Shown here: positions 1 to 12,900 of the stretch, piece by piece | How the letters are laid out: the number at the start of each line of letters is the position of its first letter | Position numbering within the stretch: position 1 is the first letter of the stretch | Source: Nymphaea colorata | Taxonomy: Eukaryota; Streptophyta; Magnoliopsida; Nymphaeales; Nymphaeaceae | Assembly (NCBI RefSeq): GCF_008831285.2 | Contig: NC_045138.2 | Coordinates: 36,385,115-36,449,114 of the forward strand | Length of the DNA stretch: 64,000 nucleotides | Direction: 5' to 3' | Made by a program: the position numbers and the translations under genes | Notes under the pieces: model-generated | Told to the model about the DNA's origin: nothing | Databases searched by the model: none | Seen by the model: only the letters and a program-made list of their open reading frames with translations

Positions 1-672
1 GAAAGTAGGACCCCGGAGACAGGAATCGGGTTTGATCATGTCAATGCATTAGCCAAAATTGGTGGACACTAGATCTGCAAACATGTGGAATCCAGGACAC
101 ACAAGTATATCAAATTGAATTTGATGCAGCCAAAAGTGACAACCATTGTACTAAATCTGGCCCATTTGCAACTCTATAAAATGGCATATAAATATCAGTA
201 TTAAGTGAAGAAGCTGACCCCAAGAAAAAAAAAAGGCATAAAAAGAACATGTGCACCAGAGTAAAAGAAACCAAAATATGAGAAGGACAAAAGCTAAAGA
301 AACTACTTGCATTATAATTCTCATTCAGGTGGATTTCAATTGCTGTTTCTTGAGAACCTCCCATCTTCGTAGTGGAAGTGGCTACTTGATTTTATACAAT
401 GATGGCCACCAAATTTCCCATTCATGTTCCATGCTTTTTGATGGTGACAAATGTCTTTTCACCCTCAAAATGGATATGATGGTGGTGTTTCACTAAACAG
501 CAAGCATGATTTTTAAATACAAGAGTTCAATGCAGCATGAAGTATATGTCCAACAAATAATACAATACTGTCCAACAATTTAATTTTTGAAGCAACTACT
601 ATACCAGTCTATGAATCAAAATAATAGTTAGCTTCAGTAAAATTAAATCCAATCCACAGCCCTATCCAACAA

Positions 673-1611
673 TTACTGAAGAGCAGCCTTGGCTTCCTCA
701 AGAGTTTCAACTGCATGACCAACTTGAAATGGTATCTTTTGAATGTTGAACTGCATATGAAAGTGAAACCAGATTTGGCAGGCAAAAAATTATAATTTTA
801 ATAATAGAAACTCATATCTGGGTGGTCTCCATCTGGGTATCTCAGAAGAGATTAAGTATAAAAAATTCCACTGAAGTTTAGAGTTCAACAAATAAGAGAA
901 AAATCCTTTCCCATCCTTAAGGGGAGAACATAACTATCTCAAATGGAGTTGCATCGCACGGTGAACAAAAGTGGCATGATTTTTTTTTCCTCCCCTATAA
1001 CAGACTGCACATTTGCAGGCCTCCAATTGATTACAAGGCCAAAATTACAAGAAGGACCATCCAGCCTGAGTCTATCATGAACATGTTTGAATTACCTAGT
1101 GATGCCATGAAACATGCATGACATAGTCAACATCACGTATACTATGACAATATGAACATATGCAAATGTAGAGAATGCATCTGTTTTATCAACCAAGTTA
1201 TACATATCGTGCTACATATGCCTATTCCATAGCTACCCTACACCGTATCTTGTCGGTTTCATGCTTAAGTTCTCCAGTAGCTGTAAACAACTCTTTGTCC
1301 TTCAGCCGAATCCTCACCACATAACCTACATAAGTACAACCGAGACAATACCTCAAATAAACTGTAAAAAGAGTCGTGCTTACCTTAAAGCAAACCGATC
1401 ATCCATCTTCAAAGCCGCCCTGTGCTTTAGGGTTTAGTCTTCAATGTTGAATAACTCATTCACTATCAATGATAGAGAGCCTTCCCGATGCCATTCCCCA
1501 GCACAAACGGACAGGAGCTGCTTAGTAGAAATTGAAGTCCCCGTATGGTTAACTCCATTTTAGTTTATGAATGAACGATAGGGGGAAGGTGAGCGGCTGG
1601 TTCTCCTCCAT
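673..1611 (-). CDS. Unrecognised multi-exon gene, minus strand (exons partly resolved)
   Basis: I do not recognise the product. Three coding-like segments are visible on the minus strand. One is a terminal exon of about 25 codons ending in TAA at 673-675. It is preceded by a TATGCAG acceptor and includes the peptide IPFQVGHAVETLEEAK. The second is an internal exon (about 1240-1312) with the peptide KDKELFTATGELKHETDK. The third is a short exon that starts at an ATG at 1404-1406 (MDDRFAL) and ends at 1384 before a strong donor, gtaagc. An alternative start in a very good context, ACCATGG, lies at 1609-1611 (MEENQPLTF). Joining 1384 to 1312 keeps the frame open. The exons between about 750 and 1235 are not resolved. 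The hydrophilic, charged peptides and good splice sites argue for a real gene. Exact exon borders and the start are inference. Confidence 0.4.
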
Positions 1612-2220
1612 GGTGAATCGCGAGGGCAGCAGGGTTGAGCGCAAAAAGGTCTTCAAAGATAAAAAGATATAAATCTCCCTCTCCCCCTCCCTCCCCTCTC
1701 CCTCTCAGTGAGAGGACATCGCTGCTGCGCGTCTCCTCTATGATTCAGACTTCGTCGACCCAACGAAATGTCTGCCTCAAAGACGGAGCTAAGAGAGCGA
1801 TGGCGCAACATTATCTTTGGAGGAACGTTTATTTAGGGAAAGGCCGGCGGTGAGCTTCTGTGACCCAAAGCCGACACAGGGTCTTCCATGTGTCGGGAAC
1901 AACATGCCGTGGGAGGTGAAATATGGCGTATTGAGCCGTTATTAAAACTTTAAACATTAGCCGTTGGTTGCCGCGCAAATTTAGGGACACCCACCTATGT
2001 TTCCTCCTTGCCTTGAGTCGATTCAACCACCAACTTTTCGAACTCTTCCGTCCCCTCAAAACCTATCTGCCACTCTCTTCTTCCCTTCTTAGTTTTTTCC
2101 TTCCAAATCCACTCTGTAGACACTCTTTTCTTTCCCTTCATTCATGTTTCTTATACATGTCTCACATTTCCCCCCGTTTTCCACGCCAAGACTTCTGCAA
2201 CATTCACCCCCTTCTTCTCC
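1612..2220. promoter_or_regulatory. Putative shared upstream region between two divergent genes
   Basis: About 0.6 kb separates the putative minus-strand start at 1611 from the kinase start at 2221. It contains a strongly pyrimidine-rich plus-strand tract at about 1675-1708 and another C/T-rich leader just before the kinase ATG (2060-2220), typical of plant 5' leaders. No further gene is seen. A bidirectional promoter is inferred from the head-to-head layout and depends on the reality of the minus-strand gene. Confidence 0.35.
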
Positions 2221-5200
2221 ATGGGGAGTTGTTTCTCCCATGGAAAGCAGGCCCAGAATCCTCCGGCATCCGCCCAAGATGCTGACGCCGATGGCTGCAA
2301 GGCTGTCGACAACGTCGATGATGCCGTTTCACCCCCAGAAACTTCTGCTCCTGCAAATTCACCCCCAAATGCAGCGCCATCTCCTCCAAATCCGGGACCT
2401 ATAGGCCCCGTTCTCGGTCGGCCCATGGAAGATGTCCGTGACACCTACACGATCGGGAAGGAGCTGGGACGAGGCCAATTTGGTGTGACCCATTTGTGCA
2501 CCCACAAGGTTACAGGCCAGAAATTTGCCTGCAAGGTGATCGCTAAGCGGAGGCTCGTCAATAAGGAAGACATCGAGGATGTCCGCCGGGAAGTTCAGAT
2601 CATGCATCACCTCAGCGGGCAGCCCAATGTTGTTGAATTGAAGGGCGCCTATGAAGATAAGCATTCCGTTAACTTGGTGATGGAACTTTGCGCCGGCGGC
2701 GAGCTCTTCGATCGGATAATTGCACGAGGGCACTACACGGAGAGAGCGGCAGCGGCCCTCCTCCGGACCATTGTGCAGATTGTTCATACTTGCCACTCCA
2801 TGGGGGTCATGCATCGAGATCTAAAGCCTGAGAACTTCTTGTTGTTGAGCAAGGATGAACGTGCACCTCTCAAGGCTACCGACTTTGGTCTCTCTGTTTT
2901 CTTCAAGCAAGGTGAGCAGTTGGTTTTCTCTGAACAAGAAAACGGAAAAAAGAACTGCTACCTGTTCCTTATGGTGCTCAGTTGCTTTTTCGAACAGGAG
3001 ATATTTTCAAGGACATTGTAGGAACTGCATACTACATAGCACCGGAGGTCTTAAGACGGCGATACGGTCCCGAAGCCGATATTTGGAGCATCGGAGTAAT
3101 GTTATTCATCCTTCTAAGCGGGTCCCCTCCATTTCACGCAGGTAGTTTTATACATAAATGCAGTAAATTTCATTCAGTCTACCTCATCTTTGTAGAATGT
3201 GAAATTACATACGTAAAAATGCATGTCTGAATATAAAAATGTACTCAGCACTTGTAAACTTCAACCAAAATTGAAACAGAGTGCCTCTTTTTATCATCAT
3301 TCTTTTCATCCATGTGGAATGCGCAACATAGATTAAAGATGTCAAACCAGCATATGCTGGTCATCAAGAAAGTTCGATGGTTATGACTTTTTTACCTTCA
3401 TCTCTTTTGCATTTGAGCAAGAAGAAATGATTAGAAATGTATTTTCGAATGCAATATTTAGAACTGTTTTTTTTTTATAGACAAAATGTTTGTTTATCAT
3501 GCGCGGTGTGCATTCAAACAAGACTGAGAAAAGGACAACATTGTGAATGGCAACGCAGAAACAGAACATGGGATTTTCAATGCGATTCTGAAAGGGCATA
3601 TCGACTTCACAAGCAAGCCATGGCCATCAATATCACCTGGTGCGAAGGACTTAGTCAGCAAGATGCTAAATGTTGATCCAAGACAGAGAGTTACAGCATT
3701 CCAGGTCCTTAGTAAGTATCTCACAGCAGATAAACATATTCTTGGGCAGGGATCAGATAAATGCAAAGCATTAGGAGGGTGAGCAGAAAATTTTCGGTGG
3801 TTGATTTTAGAGTTCATGCATTTACAGATCACCCATGGATAAAAGAGGACGGTAATGCGCCAAATACGCCATTGGACAATGTAGTACTCAATAGACTCAA
3901 GCAATTCATGGCAATGAACAAGTTCAAAAGAGTTGCTCTCAAGGTAAAACGTGAACAAATCTCATGTATTCTCTTTTGCATCTCCTAATACTATTATTAC
4001 AGTATCAAATTCTATTGTATGGATTCTCATTCTATGTTGCCTGCTGAGACTGGTATAATGAAATGCAGAAGCATGTTAGGATGTTCTTCATTGGATGATA
4101 CCCCACAAGTTGCCAACGAAATGAACTCTCATGTCCTTTAGCTACAGTAATTGTGAAAAAAATGAAGACGCATCTTTTCTTTTTTGACCCAAACAAGCAT
4201 GTTCTGGCCATTTGATTGTTTTGATCCTTTTCTATTATGTAGACTAGGGGAAATTTTTTACACAAGAAAACCTAAATTAATAGTTTTTCTTCCAAACAAG
4301 GTCATTAATGAAGCTACGTATCTCTAAGGAATGGCTTACGTTGAGTTCAGGTGATAGCTGGGTGCTTATCGGAAGAGGAAATCATGGGGTTGAAGGAGAT
4401 GTTCAAGAACATGGATTCTGATAACAGTGGCACCATCACTTTAGAAGAATTGAGGCGGGGTCTAGCCAAACAAGGTGCAAGGCTTTCAGAGATTGAAGTC
4501 CAACAACTGATAGAAGCGGTAAGTATATTACTATCATCAAATACTTTACCATGAACTCTTCGGGGCCTGGTTCGCATGGGCAACTCATTCTTGTTAGAAA
4601 CTGTCCTACTGATGGTGCTATTCAAACAATTACAGGCAGATGCTGATGGCAACGGAACCATTGATTATGAAGAGTTTATCACAGCCACGATGCACATGAA
4701 CAGAATGGACAGGGAAGAGCATCTATATACAGCATTCCAATACTTTGACAAAGATAACAGCGGGTATGCAGCCAATATTCAGTAGGGAATGAATGCACTT
4801 TTTTTGTGAGGGAAAAAGGTTTATAACGAGGGTCATAGGATGTTGTGAAATCTCATATTTTGCATCTTTATTCACAGATACATCACCAAAGAAGAGTTGG
4901 AGCAAGCTCTAAAAGAGTACGACATGCATGATGGGAGGGACATCAAGGACATCATAGCAGAAGTTGATAATGATAATGTAAGTGAATGTATGACAAAATT
5001 TGCAATTACAGTTTTTTTACTTGCTTATAGTTTGTATGTAGTCCCTTCACTTCCACTGTCAAAAACTTCAGACCCAAAAAAAAAAAAAAATTATGAGATT
5101 GAGGCTTCCCCAATATTGTTTTGCCTTCTACGTTCTCTTTTAATTTCCTCATCTCTCGAGCATGTTAACATCTCAAGGTTTCACAAGAGATCAACAAGAA

Positions 5201-5368
5201 AAGAAAACTCCAACAAGGAGGAACATGATTTCTGCGAGCCTCAATAGCGTTGATATATTGTTTAATTTGGAACAGGATGGAAGGATCAATTATGACGAAT
5301 TTGTGGCTATGATGAGGAAAGGAAACCCAGAAACAGCCCCTAAGAAGCGCCGCCACGACTTCCGATAA
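2221..5368 (+). CDS. CPK: Calcium-dependent protein kinase (CDPK/CPK), 8 exons
   Basis: Ser/Thr kinase directly activated by calcium. Exons: 2221-2911, 2998-3141, 3559-3711, 3828-3943, 4351-4518, 4636-4763, 4878-4977 and 5276-5368, all with GT-AG borders. They predict about 530 residues. The N-terminus MGSCFS has Gly2 for myristoylation and Cys4 for palmitoylation, so membrane attachment is likely. A Pro/Ala-rich variable region follows. The kinase domain (about 76-334) shows the glycine loop ELGRGQFG (81-88), catalytic Lys105, HRDLKPEN (from 198) and DFG (221-223). After the autoinhibitory junction come four EF-hands, with loops beginning [27 protein letters not shown] and DNDNDGRIN. All four look calcium-competent. 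The exon lengths 144, 153, 116 and 168 match the conserved CDPK gene structure. No break is seen. The subgroup is not certain, though the layout resembles group II. Confidence 0.95.
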
Positions 5369-6945
5369 GTGCCATGAAGATCAAGATCAGAGATTTCTTC
5401 GAGATTCCTGGAGTTTCTTTGTCAGGGCATCATCATGGCAGACTGGTCAAAGGCAATGGGTATGCTCAGAATGGATAAGAAATGAGCGCACAAGTCCAAT
5501 CATCAGGGCTTGCTCTGCCTTCCAGATGATCAATCGAACACCAAGTTTCGTGGCAGATGAAATTGTGTGGAACGGGTGATTCTACAGAGGACGATGACGG
5601 GGAAAGAGGAAAGGATGTAAACGGGCAATTTGGTAACAGTGCGGGAGTCTCAGATGTAGTTTCATGTATATATAATCTCTTTTCTTCACATCTTGTCAAT
5701 TCAAGAAAAGAAAGGGTTACAAGGAGACCACCGCAACCGGATCAACACCAGGAATAAGTAAATCAAGATTACCAAATACAGAAAACAACATGGATAGTAG
5801 AACGCATTGAGAATTGCAAGAAGAAGAGATGCCCATACGCAATATGACTGATAAAAATGCAACAAGGACGGCAAATTTCGGTGTTATTCCGAATAAATCT
5901 GACGACGTTTTGCGAAAAAATAGAGACGTTCTTAACTTTTAGAAATAAAGTTGAGAAGAATTATACTCGAATCCCCAATATACATTGTATCCGTTATGAA
6001 TCTGTTAAAAAAATTAATAAAAAAACAGAGATCCGTGTAAAAAGAATAATCATTAAAATAAGGAAGACCTTAGCAATATCTAATATTTAATAAAATAAAA
6101 AAACATTTAAGCGATTCTGGAATTGATTAATGGCGGAGGGAGGCGGTTTCCATGGGGTGGGCGTCTGGGGTAGGCCGGTAGCGGCCGGGACGGCCGGAGG
6201 ACAAACCGGAACATGTAATTTGTTTAGAACCATTTCAGTTTTCAATGAATTTTTGGTTGATTCAAGCACAAGGTCAGGGGAGCAAGTGGGTCAGACACAC
6301 GCAAATCTGCAACAAGCAATTAATATATACGTTTACAGAAATATTCAGTTTCACGTATGATTTATTCACAAGTTTTACGTCTGATTTCACCATTAATATT
6401 CATATGTTTCTGAATTTACAGTTAAGATATAACTATTACCATATACGTCAGCTCTGCAGTTGCTTAATTTGACCAAAAAAATGGGTTCTGATTCAGATTC
6501 AAGTAACCAAATATACAGGTTGTATTGTATCTTAATTTTTAGACGCAGTCAAAGCCTAAAATCAAATATCTTTTGGATTTGCTCAAAGAAAAGGCATATA
6601 CGAGATCCGTGTGCATCCGATAATTGTCGGATGTGAATATTGTTAATAAATCCAAATATTTCAATTGGTACGATGTGGATATTGAATACATTATATCCGA
6701 ACGCATGGTAAGCTACTTATTCAAAACCTAGATGAAAATTATGTCTCTTGATAATGATTTAGTTATTTGTGTAATGTGATGCGCATTTCTAATACTCCAT
6801 ATGGTACTTATAAGGCAGGTTGCTTTGCTTAGTTTGGGGAACATTTGATACTTGTCATTTTTAGCCTTTAAGTATACTCCACATGTTTAATACGAAAAAG
6901 AGGATACGGGTAGCAAAGTTCCAATACGAAAGCACGAAGTTGAAT

Positions 6946-6948
<3 letters not shown>

Positions 6949-6998
<50 letters not shown>
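6949..6998. repeat. (TA)n microsatellite
   Basis: Perfect run of about 25 TA units in AT-rich intergenic DNA; likely length-polymorphic. Confidence 0.97.
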
Positions 6999-6999
<1 letters not shown>

Positions 7000-7587
7000 C
7001 TTAGAGTAACAAATATGAGATTTTTAGGATAAAATAAAAACCAATTAAAAATTTTTAATATATATATAGGTGGCTTTGAATTTGAGGTTTGCTTGATTCT
7101 TGACGTCTCACTGAGCCTAGACAAGGCCAAGCAACAACTGCAATAAGAAAGCCCCTTCCGATACTCCGTTCTTATCTTGAAGTTATATTTTAATATTTTC
7201 CATTTGTTTGGTTGTGGAAAACTTTTTTTAACATAAAAAAAAAAGATCTTTTTGGGGTCTGATTGAAAGCAAACGTTTATATTCCCATGTCCTGTATTCA
7301 AGTTTCCTTTTTTTTTTTTTTTTTGAATTTGTTACAGCGAGCAATAACTGCCGTTCATGCATCTTCCCAACATAGCATACGCCTAAACAGCGGCAGTGAT
7401 TCTTATAAAATTTCAAGATCCCATCAACCTGGTCACACTCATTAATCACTTCAACAAAATTGCTGAGCCTGCATTCCTTTGTCCTGCCGTGCCTTCGGTA
7501 ATTTTTCTATTTCGATTTTTTTTTGTGTTTCAACAAGTAATAAATACATGTTATAAAAAACATAAATTATTTTTCCATCAACTCTCT

Positions 7588-7593
<6 letters not shown>

Positions 7594-7628
<35 letters not shown>
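7594..7628. repeat. (TA)n microsatellite
   Basis: Perfect TA run of about 17 units, preceded by a CT-rich and T-rich stretch. Confidence 0.97.
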
Positions 7629-8480
7629 CTTAGCTTCTATAATGACACATTTAATCTCAAACTCAACAATCCTCACCACGATCAACATAGCATAGCAGTA
7701 TCCGAGATTTGAACTAATAACCTAACTATAACACACTACCCAATTCAACTCAACCAGTTGCGCTACTTTTAGATGAGAGAAAAATATATTTACTTTCATT
7801 TGCTTTACATAATTGAAAAAACATGATATTTAATAAATGTTTTCATTTTGATTCCTTGCTAATTAAAACAAGCTTTTCATTTATTTTCTCTTCATGATTT
7901 TCCCACATTTTCCTTTGTTTTTTCCCATTTCATTTCTATCATTTACTTTCAGTTCCTCCCCATCTTGATAGCGGGAAAAAGAGTCTCAGATGTGTTTGCA
8001 CGTTGCCCGAAAGAGTGGGATTTTACTCAACTTAGTGAGAGGTTATGTGTTCAATCATCTTGCCATTAAGTCCCATTTAAAGAAATGCGTTTGAAGAGCA
8101 AAGCGATCAACGCCACATTTTTGGAAGAAACCGCTTCTCCGGTCATGGTCAAACAGAGGAAAAAGGCCAATAATACTTCAGAAACGGGTCGGATCGACCC
8201 GAAACCAATCCAAACTTTAACTTCTCACAACACCAGACTCCACCCAACTTTCCCAATGAGCAGCGTCCGAGCTGGGAAAAAACAAGTTCGGAGTATCGGG
8301 TCCAGTTTAGTGGATCCGATCCATTCCTCACCGCGTTCGAAAAGGTATTGCTGTAATAGAAGACAACGTGCAAGGGTGTTATGATAATTGAGTTCAAATA
8401 AAGAACAATGAGAGAGGTTGGAAGGCTCCATACGTCACCCGGTATAATAATATATTCATTTTTTATTTCGATAAATAAAT

Positions 8481-9924
8481 AAATTTGGGTTTAGTTTGAA
8501 AATGATGTTGCGGAGAGGGGAGGCAAATAAAATAATAAACGGGAAAATGAAAAAGGAAAATTTTTGGGGACGAGTCAAAGGCGCTCCTTTGTTTCTCTCT
8601 CTTTCTCATCGGATGTGTATCAGTGGTGGTAGGGGAAAGGCGAGGTTTTTCTTTTGGGGGCGTTGTCAGGGTTTTTGGAAGCCTCTAGATGGTAGGGTTC
8701 TGTCTGTAGGGAAATTGGGTCGTCTTTGGCTCTTGTTCCTGCAGCAGAAGGTGGATTTGGCCGTTCTGTACTGAAGTAGTTCTCTCTTTTTTTTTTTGTT
8801 TGTGTTAGTGTGAGGGAGATGGAGTTTGTGTTTTGGTGGTAGTGGAATCCTTGTTTTTTAGTTTTCTGGGCAGCATGATTTTTAGTTTTCTGGGCAGCAT
8901 GATTGCTTGGGCTTAGTATGCTGCTGCTGATGGTGGATTTAATGCGGTCAGATTTACCTTACGAGTATTGGGGTTCTTCGGGTCTTGGTGAGAGCTGAGA
9001 TCTTATTGAGCTTCTCTTTTTCCTTGAGGTCCTCCTTGGAGAGTTTAGCCTAATAAAGATTAGGCTTTGATTGATTTGTTGGTGGGTTTTCTGCTTGTCG
9101 TCTGTGGACTTCGTCCTTCATTTGCTCTTTCTCTGTTGGTGAATTTTGGTCGGGTTTTGCTTTGGGGGCTGTGTTCTTTGGGGTTGTATGTGGTTGTGAG
9201 ATGATAATGGTGGCGGATTGACCGATGGGTAGTAGTGTGCGTTGAAGATGGTAAAACGGACGCATTCGGAATGCAGAGCTTCATTCCTTCTCTGGGGGCG
9301 GCATATTCTCTGTAATTTTTCATTCCCACCAACCTTCTTAGTTTTCAGTTTTCGTTTCTTTTTGAAGAGGAATGGTACCTTGTCTCATACTGGCCTATGA
9401 TTAGTTTTTTAAGAATTTTTCATCTTGTTGCATTGTGGGTAATGGTAGCCTCAGAAGAAGAGCTTGCAAAGAATCGTGTAAAATGGAGCTTTTCTCCCTC
9501 ATCTCCTCTTTTGTCATGCTCGAATTCTATGTATTTCATACCAAGAGCCTTCGTAGCCTGCCACCTTCTGTGCTCCTTTTGCCATTTTTTTTAATGCTGT
9601 TGTATCTTTTCTCGTTTCTACTTCTATCCGAAGCTGAATTCCTAGTCACCTCTTCTGTTTTCGACTTTTGTCTTGTTCTGAATCTGTGGTACTTCATGTT
9701 ATGATCATACATCGGTAATACATGTTTTGATTAATCTAAGAGAACATTTCAGCAGAGTTCATGCAGACTTAATTCAACTGATTTTTCCCAAAAGTCTTGA
9801 TTCATATGCTTCAACTGCCCGTTGCATAGAGTTTAGAGGTTTACTGTCAGTTACTCACTTCCATCTGTCAATTTCATCTTTGATCCCCTTTTGCTGGCTT
9901 GCTTATCTTATTTGCATTCCTCAG
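8481..9924 (+). other. Probable 5' leader region of the TGA gene
   Basis: This stretch is T/G-rich, as plant 5' UTRs and leader introns are. It precedes the first exon I can frame (9925). It includes a candidate leader exon around 8590-8775 and a tandem 24-bp duplication at about 8854-8901. I cannot identify a convincing coding first exon. The long open segments on either strand carry no recognisable domain. Confidence 0.35.
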
Positions 9925-12900
9925 TGGCGCAGAGGGGAACCGTGGCCATTCTCGAGCTGCTGATGTTGTGATTCTCGAGCAACCAGATGGATTTCGTTCA
10001 GAGGATGTAGCTTGTACGCACTTCAAGCCATTTTCTGGTTTTTACATTCACTGTATTTTCTCGAATATCTTTTTGAGATGTATATTTGGAAAGAATAAGT
10101 GTCATGGAAGAAGCACAAAAAATCAAGTTATTTTGTGTTTTCTTTCTACACATTTGTGCATGCAAGTGCTTTGAATAAGTATGTGGGCAAGTGACGGAAA
10201 TGGAAGCAGTTAATGGCCTTTGTGAAGACATCATTCAGAAATCAGGCTAGAATTGGAGTTCCATCTTCTCCAATACTTGTAGGAGTTAGTGGCCCAAAGA
10301 AGGCAGAGAGCAGTACTTATAGAATCTGGTTTCTTTGTTGTTAATTCCCCAATTTCACTTTTGCAGACCCTTATTATAATCCAAAGTCAGGGAGCCCTAG
10401 CATCACCTCTGATTCTTATCAATTCGGAAGTTCGAATAAGGTGTGCAGAGTCGTCCATTTAAGCATTAAAAAAGTGTATTTATTTTTACATTTTTTGAGT
10501 ATCATTATTGAATTTGATATGTTGACCAATCAGACATCTCCTTCAAGCAACACTCCTTCTACAGCTGCCATTGGGTCTCATTGTTTATCTGCACAAAGAG
10601 GACGACAGGCTAGTCTTGGTTCTAGCTCCAGTGCACAATTGGACAGTTGGGGAGAATCCACAATGGCAGATACCAGTCCTCGCACTGATACGTCAACTGA
10701 TATTGATCCTGATGAGAAGAATCAACGGGTGATGTTGCTACATTCAGTTTGTCTGGTGTCACTGTTAAGATGTTTCTTGTATTTCTTTTTCTTGTCATTG
10801 ACAAGTTCTTTTTGTCCTATATAATCAGGTTTCATGGTCATAATTCTTCATACAAGGGATTAGTATCTTCTATCTAGTTCCGTAAACATTGGAGTAATGA
10901 TTTTTTGTTCATATAAAATATCAGTAGCTGGTTGCACAACCTGGAAAAAAATTAAGATGTTTTCTTGATCTGTATCTTGACCATATATGCTTTATAATTT
11001 TGCTGATGATGTAATAAATGTCTTCTAGCAATTGTTCACTTCTCAAACTGAATTTACAAAGTGTACGCTGTAGGCTCTTATCAATTTCTTTGTGAAAATT
11101 TTCCCTCTTCTTTCTTGTTCTTGCTATGGTTATGGTTATTTAGCTTTTCTGGTTAAAAAATTACATTCTTTTAGTGGTATGGGTAGGTCAAAATATGCAC
11201 TTTCACGAGGAACCCTAGTTTCATGGCCTGTGAAAATAGTTAGGAGCTTGGAAAACTTCAGGTTGTTTAACTGTGATTTTGTATAAGAGACTCATTAGTC
11301 ATGGAGGGGAATACTATTCTATCTTATAAGTTTATAACCACATTCTCACAAAGTTCTAATGGAGAAATTTAAGTTACTAAATATAGGGCTGATTTAAAAG
11401 ATTAGTAATTAAATAATCCTGTTTGGAGAAGTTTTGTGAATGCCTAAGGCTAGTCGTTCCTCTTACCTTGTCCACAAGGACATCATGATAGGAGGAGAAA
11501 CAACGGAGGAGAGTACTTGTCTATATTGCTCTTATGTAGTTTTACAATGTGTTTTATGTCGCATATTTTATCATTTAATATACTGTATTAGGTTGAGTTT
11601 ATGCCGCCTAGTCACAGCCAACGCTTTTTTTTCGAAAAAAACCCAAAAAAAACACAAAAAACTAGCCGTTTAAAACTAAAAAAAAAGGCGTTTTTTTTTA
11701 AATGTTAAAAACAAAAAACGTGTTTTTAACGCAATTTTTTCAGTTTTTTCATTTTCTATTTTTTATTTGCTGCAAATCTATTTATCTTTTGATGTTTGTG
11801 TCATTAGTTTCACTTATTTTATTTTTTCCTTATTTTTAGTTTTTTAAATTTTTAAAAATTTACTGTATTTTAAATTTTTCTTGTTTTTTTCAGGCTCGCC
11901 ATTTTATACCCGAGAAAAACTTGGCTGTTTAAATCTCCGAGACGTTATTTTTTACTATGGTTTATGGTATAGGTCTCATTACATATGTTATGGTGCAATA
12001 CGAGGTTTTAACATGAAAAATTGAAAACATATAATGGTCACCAAAAAAGTTCTTTTGTGATTTAAGGTTATATAAATTTCTTAAGGCTGAATAGTAAGTT
12101 CATTATGAAACGCATTATTACACATTTGAAGTAAGAAAAAGGTATATTTTATGAACGATTTTATTCAATAAAATTGGCATTTTCACGTTCTTGGATAAGA
12201 GCTTGTGTCTTTCATACAAAATAAAAAATTTTGAGTTCTTATGACTATTAAGTTGTTTAAAAACTCTATCGAGTAAGTGGCGTACATAATAAAAACCTAT
12301 TTTTTTATACCCATTAAATATCAACTTTAAGTGCTCAATTTCGATCATTTTCTGAAAGCGTGCATGGGGTAGGGTTTGTATATTTGTCACTTTTTTTTTA
12401 TGTTTATGCAATTTATGTTTTCTCTTGAAGAGACATTTTCCTATTTTCTTATTATTGTGCATTTTTTGTACTTTTTTATTTTTATGTTTTTTTAATATTA
12501 AAAAATAATCTGTGATTTTTTATGTTACATTATGTATCTAGCTTTGGACCCTACCATTTTATGTCTCTTACAACATCGGTTTTACTTTTTCAAACATCTT
12601 CTTGAAGATTACATTACCTCTGACAAAGGTAGCCTATTAAGACACATACCATTGTGCCTGCCAAATGATAGAACTGGTCCTGTAAATTGGAAAAACCACG
12701 GGGCCATTTTGGATGACATCCCAAAACTAATTTTGGAGGTAAAAAAAGGTTTTGCTCCGTTTCAGGCTCGTTTGGTGATACAAAAATATGAGTTTTTTTT
12801 TGCCAAAACTCATTTTTAGTGAAACCTGTTTTTCCAAAAGGGAGTGAATAACCTGTCACCTCGAAAAGATGTGTTCTGGTCCTATTACCCAAACATTTAT

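Larger units (their letters stand above)
5369..8480. other. Kinase 3' UTR and AT-rich intergenic DNA
   Basis: The first few hundred bases after the kinase stop are probably its 3' UTR. The rest is AT-rich with two (TA)n tracts and scattered poly-T runs. A GC-richer patch at about 6120-6220 reads as a short proline-rich peptide on the minus strand but has no start or splice context. I see no supported gene here. Confidence 0.5.

Noticed and set aside
110-496. 81- and 84-codon overlapping frames at the window start
   Set aside because: Opposite-strand frames over the same AT-rich DNA, no domain and no splice-site support; either could be an exon of the adjacent unrecognised gene but nothing shows it.
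6949-6998. Regular repeats as a possible CRISPR-like array
   Set aside because: These are simple (TA)n microsatellites without spacers in a plant nuclear sequence.
8496-8774. 92-codon plus-strand frame before the TGA gene
   Set aside because: No domain, poor start context and leader-like composition; more likely 5' UTR or leader intron.
12532-12819. 95-codon frame inside the TGA intron
   Set aside because: Lies in a repeat-like intron with no splice support and no recognisable domain.
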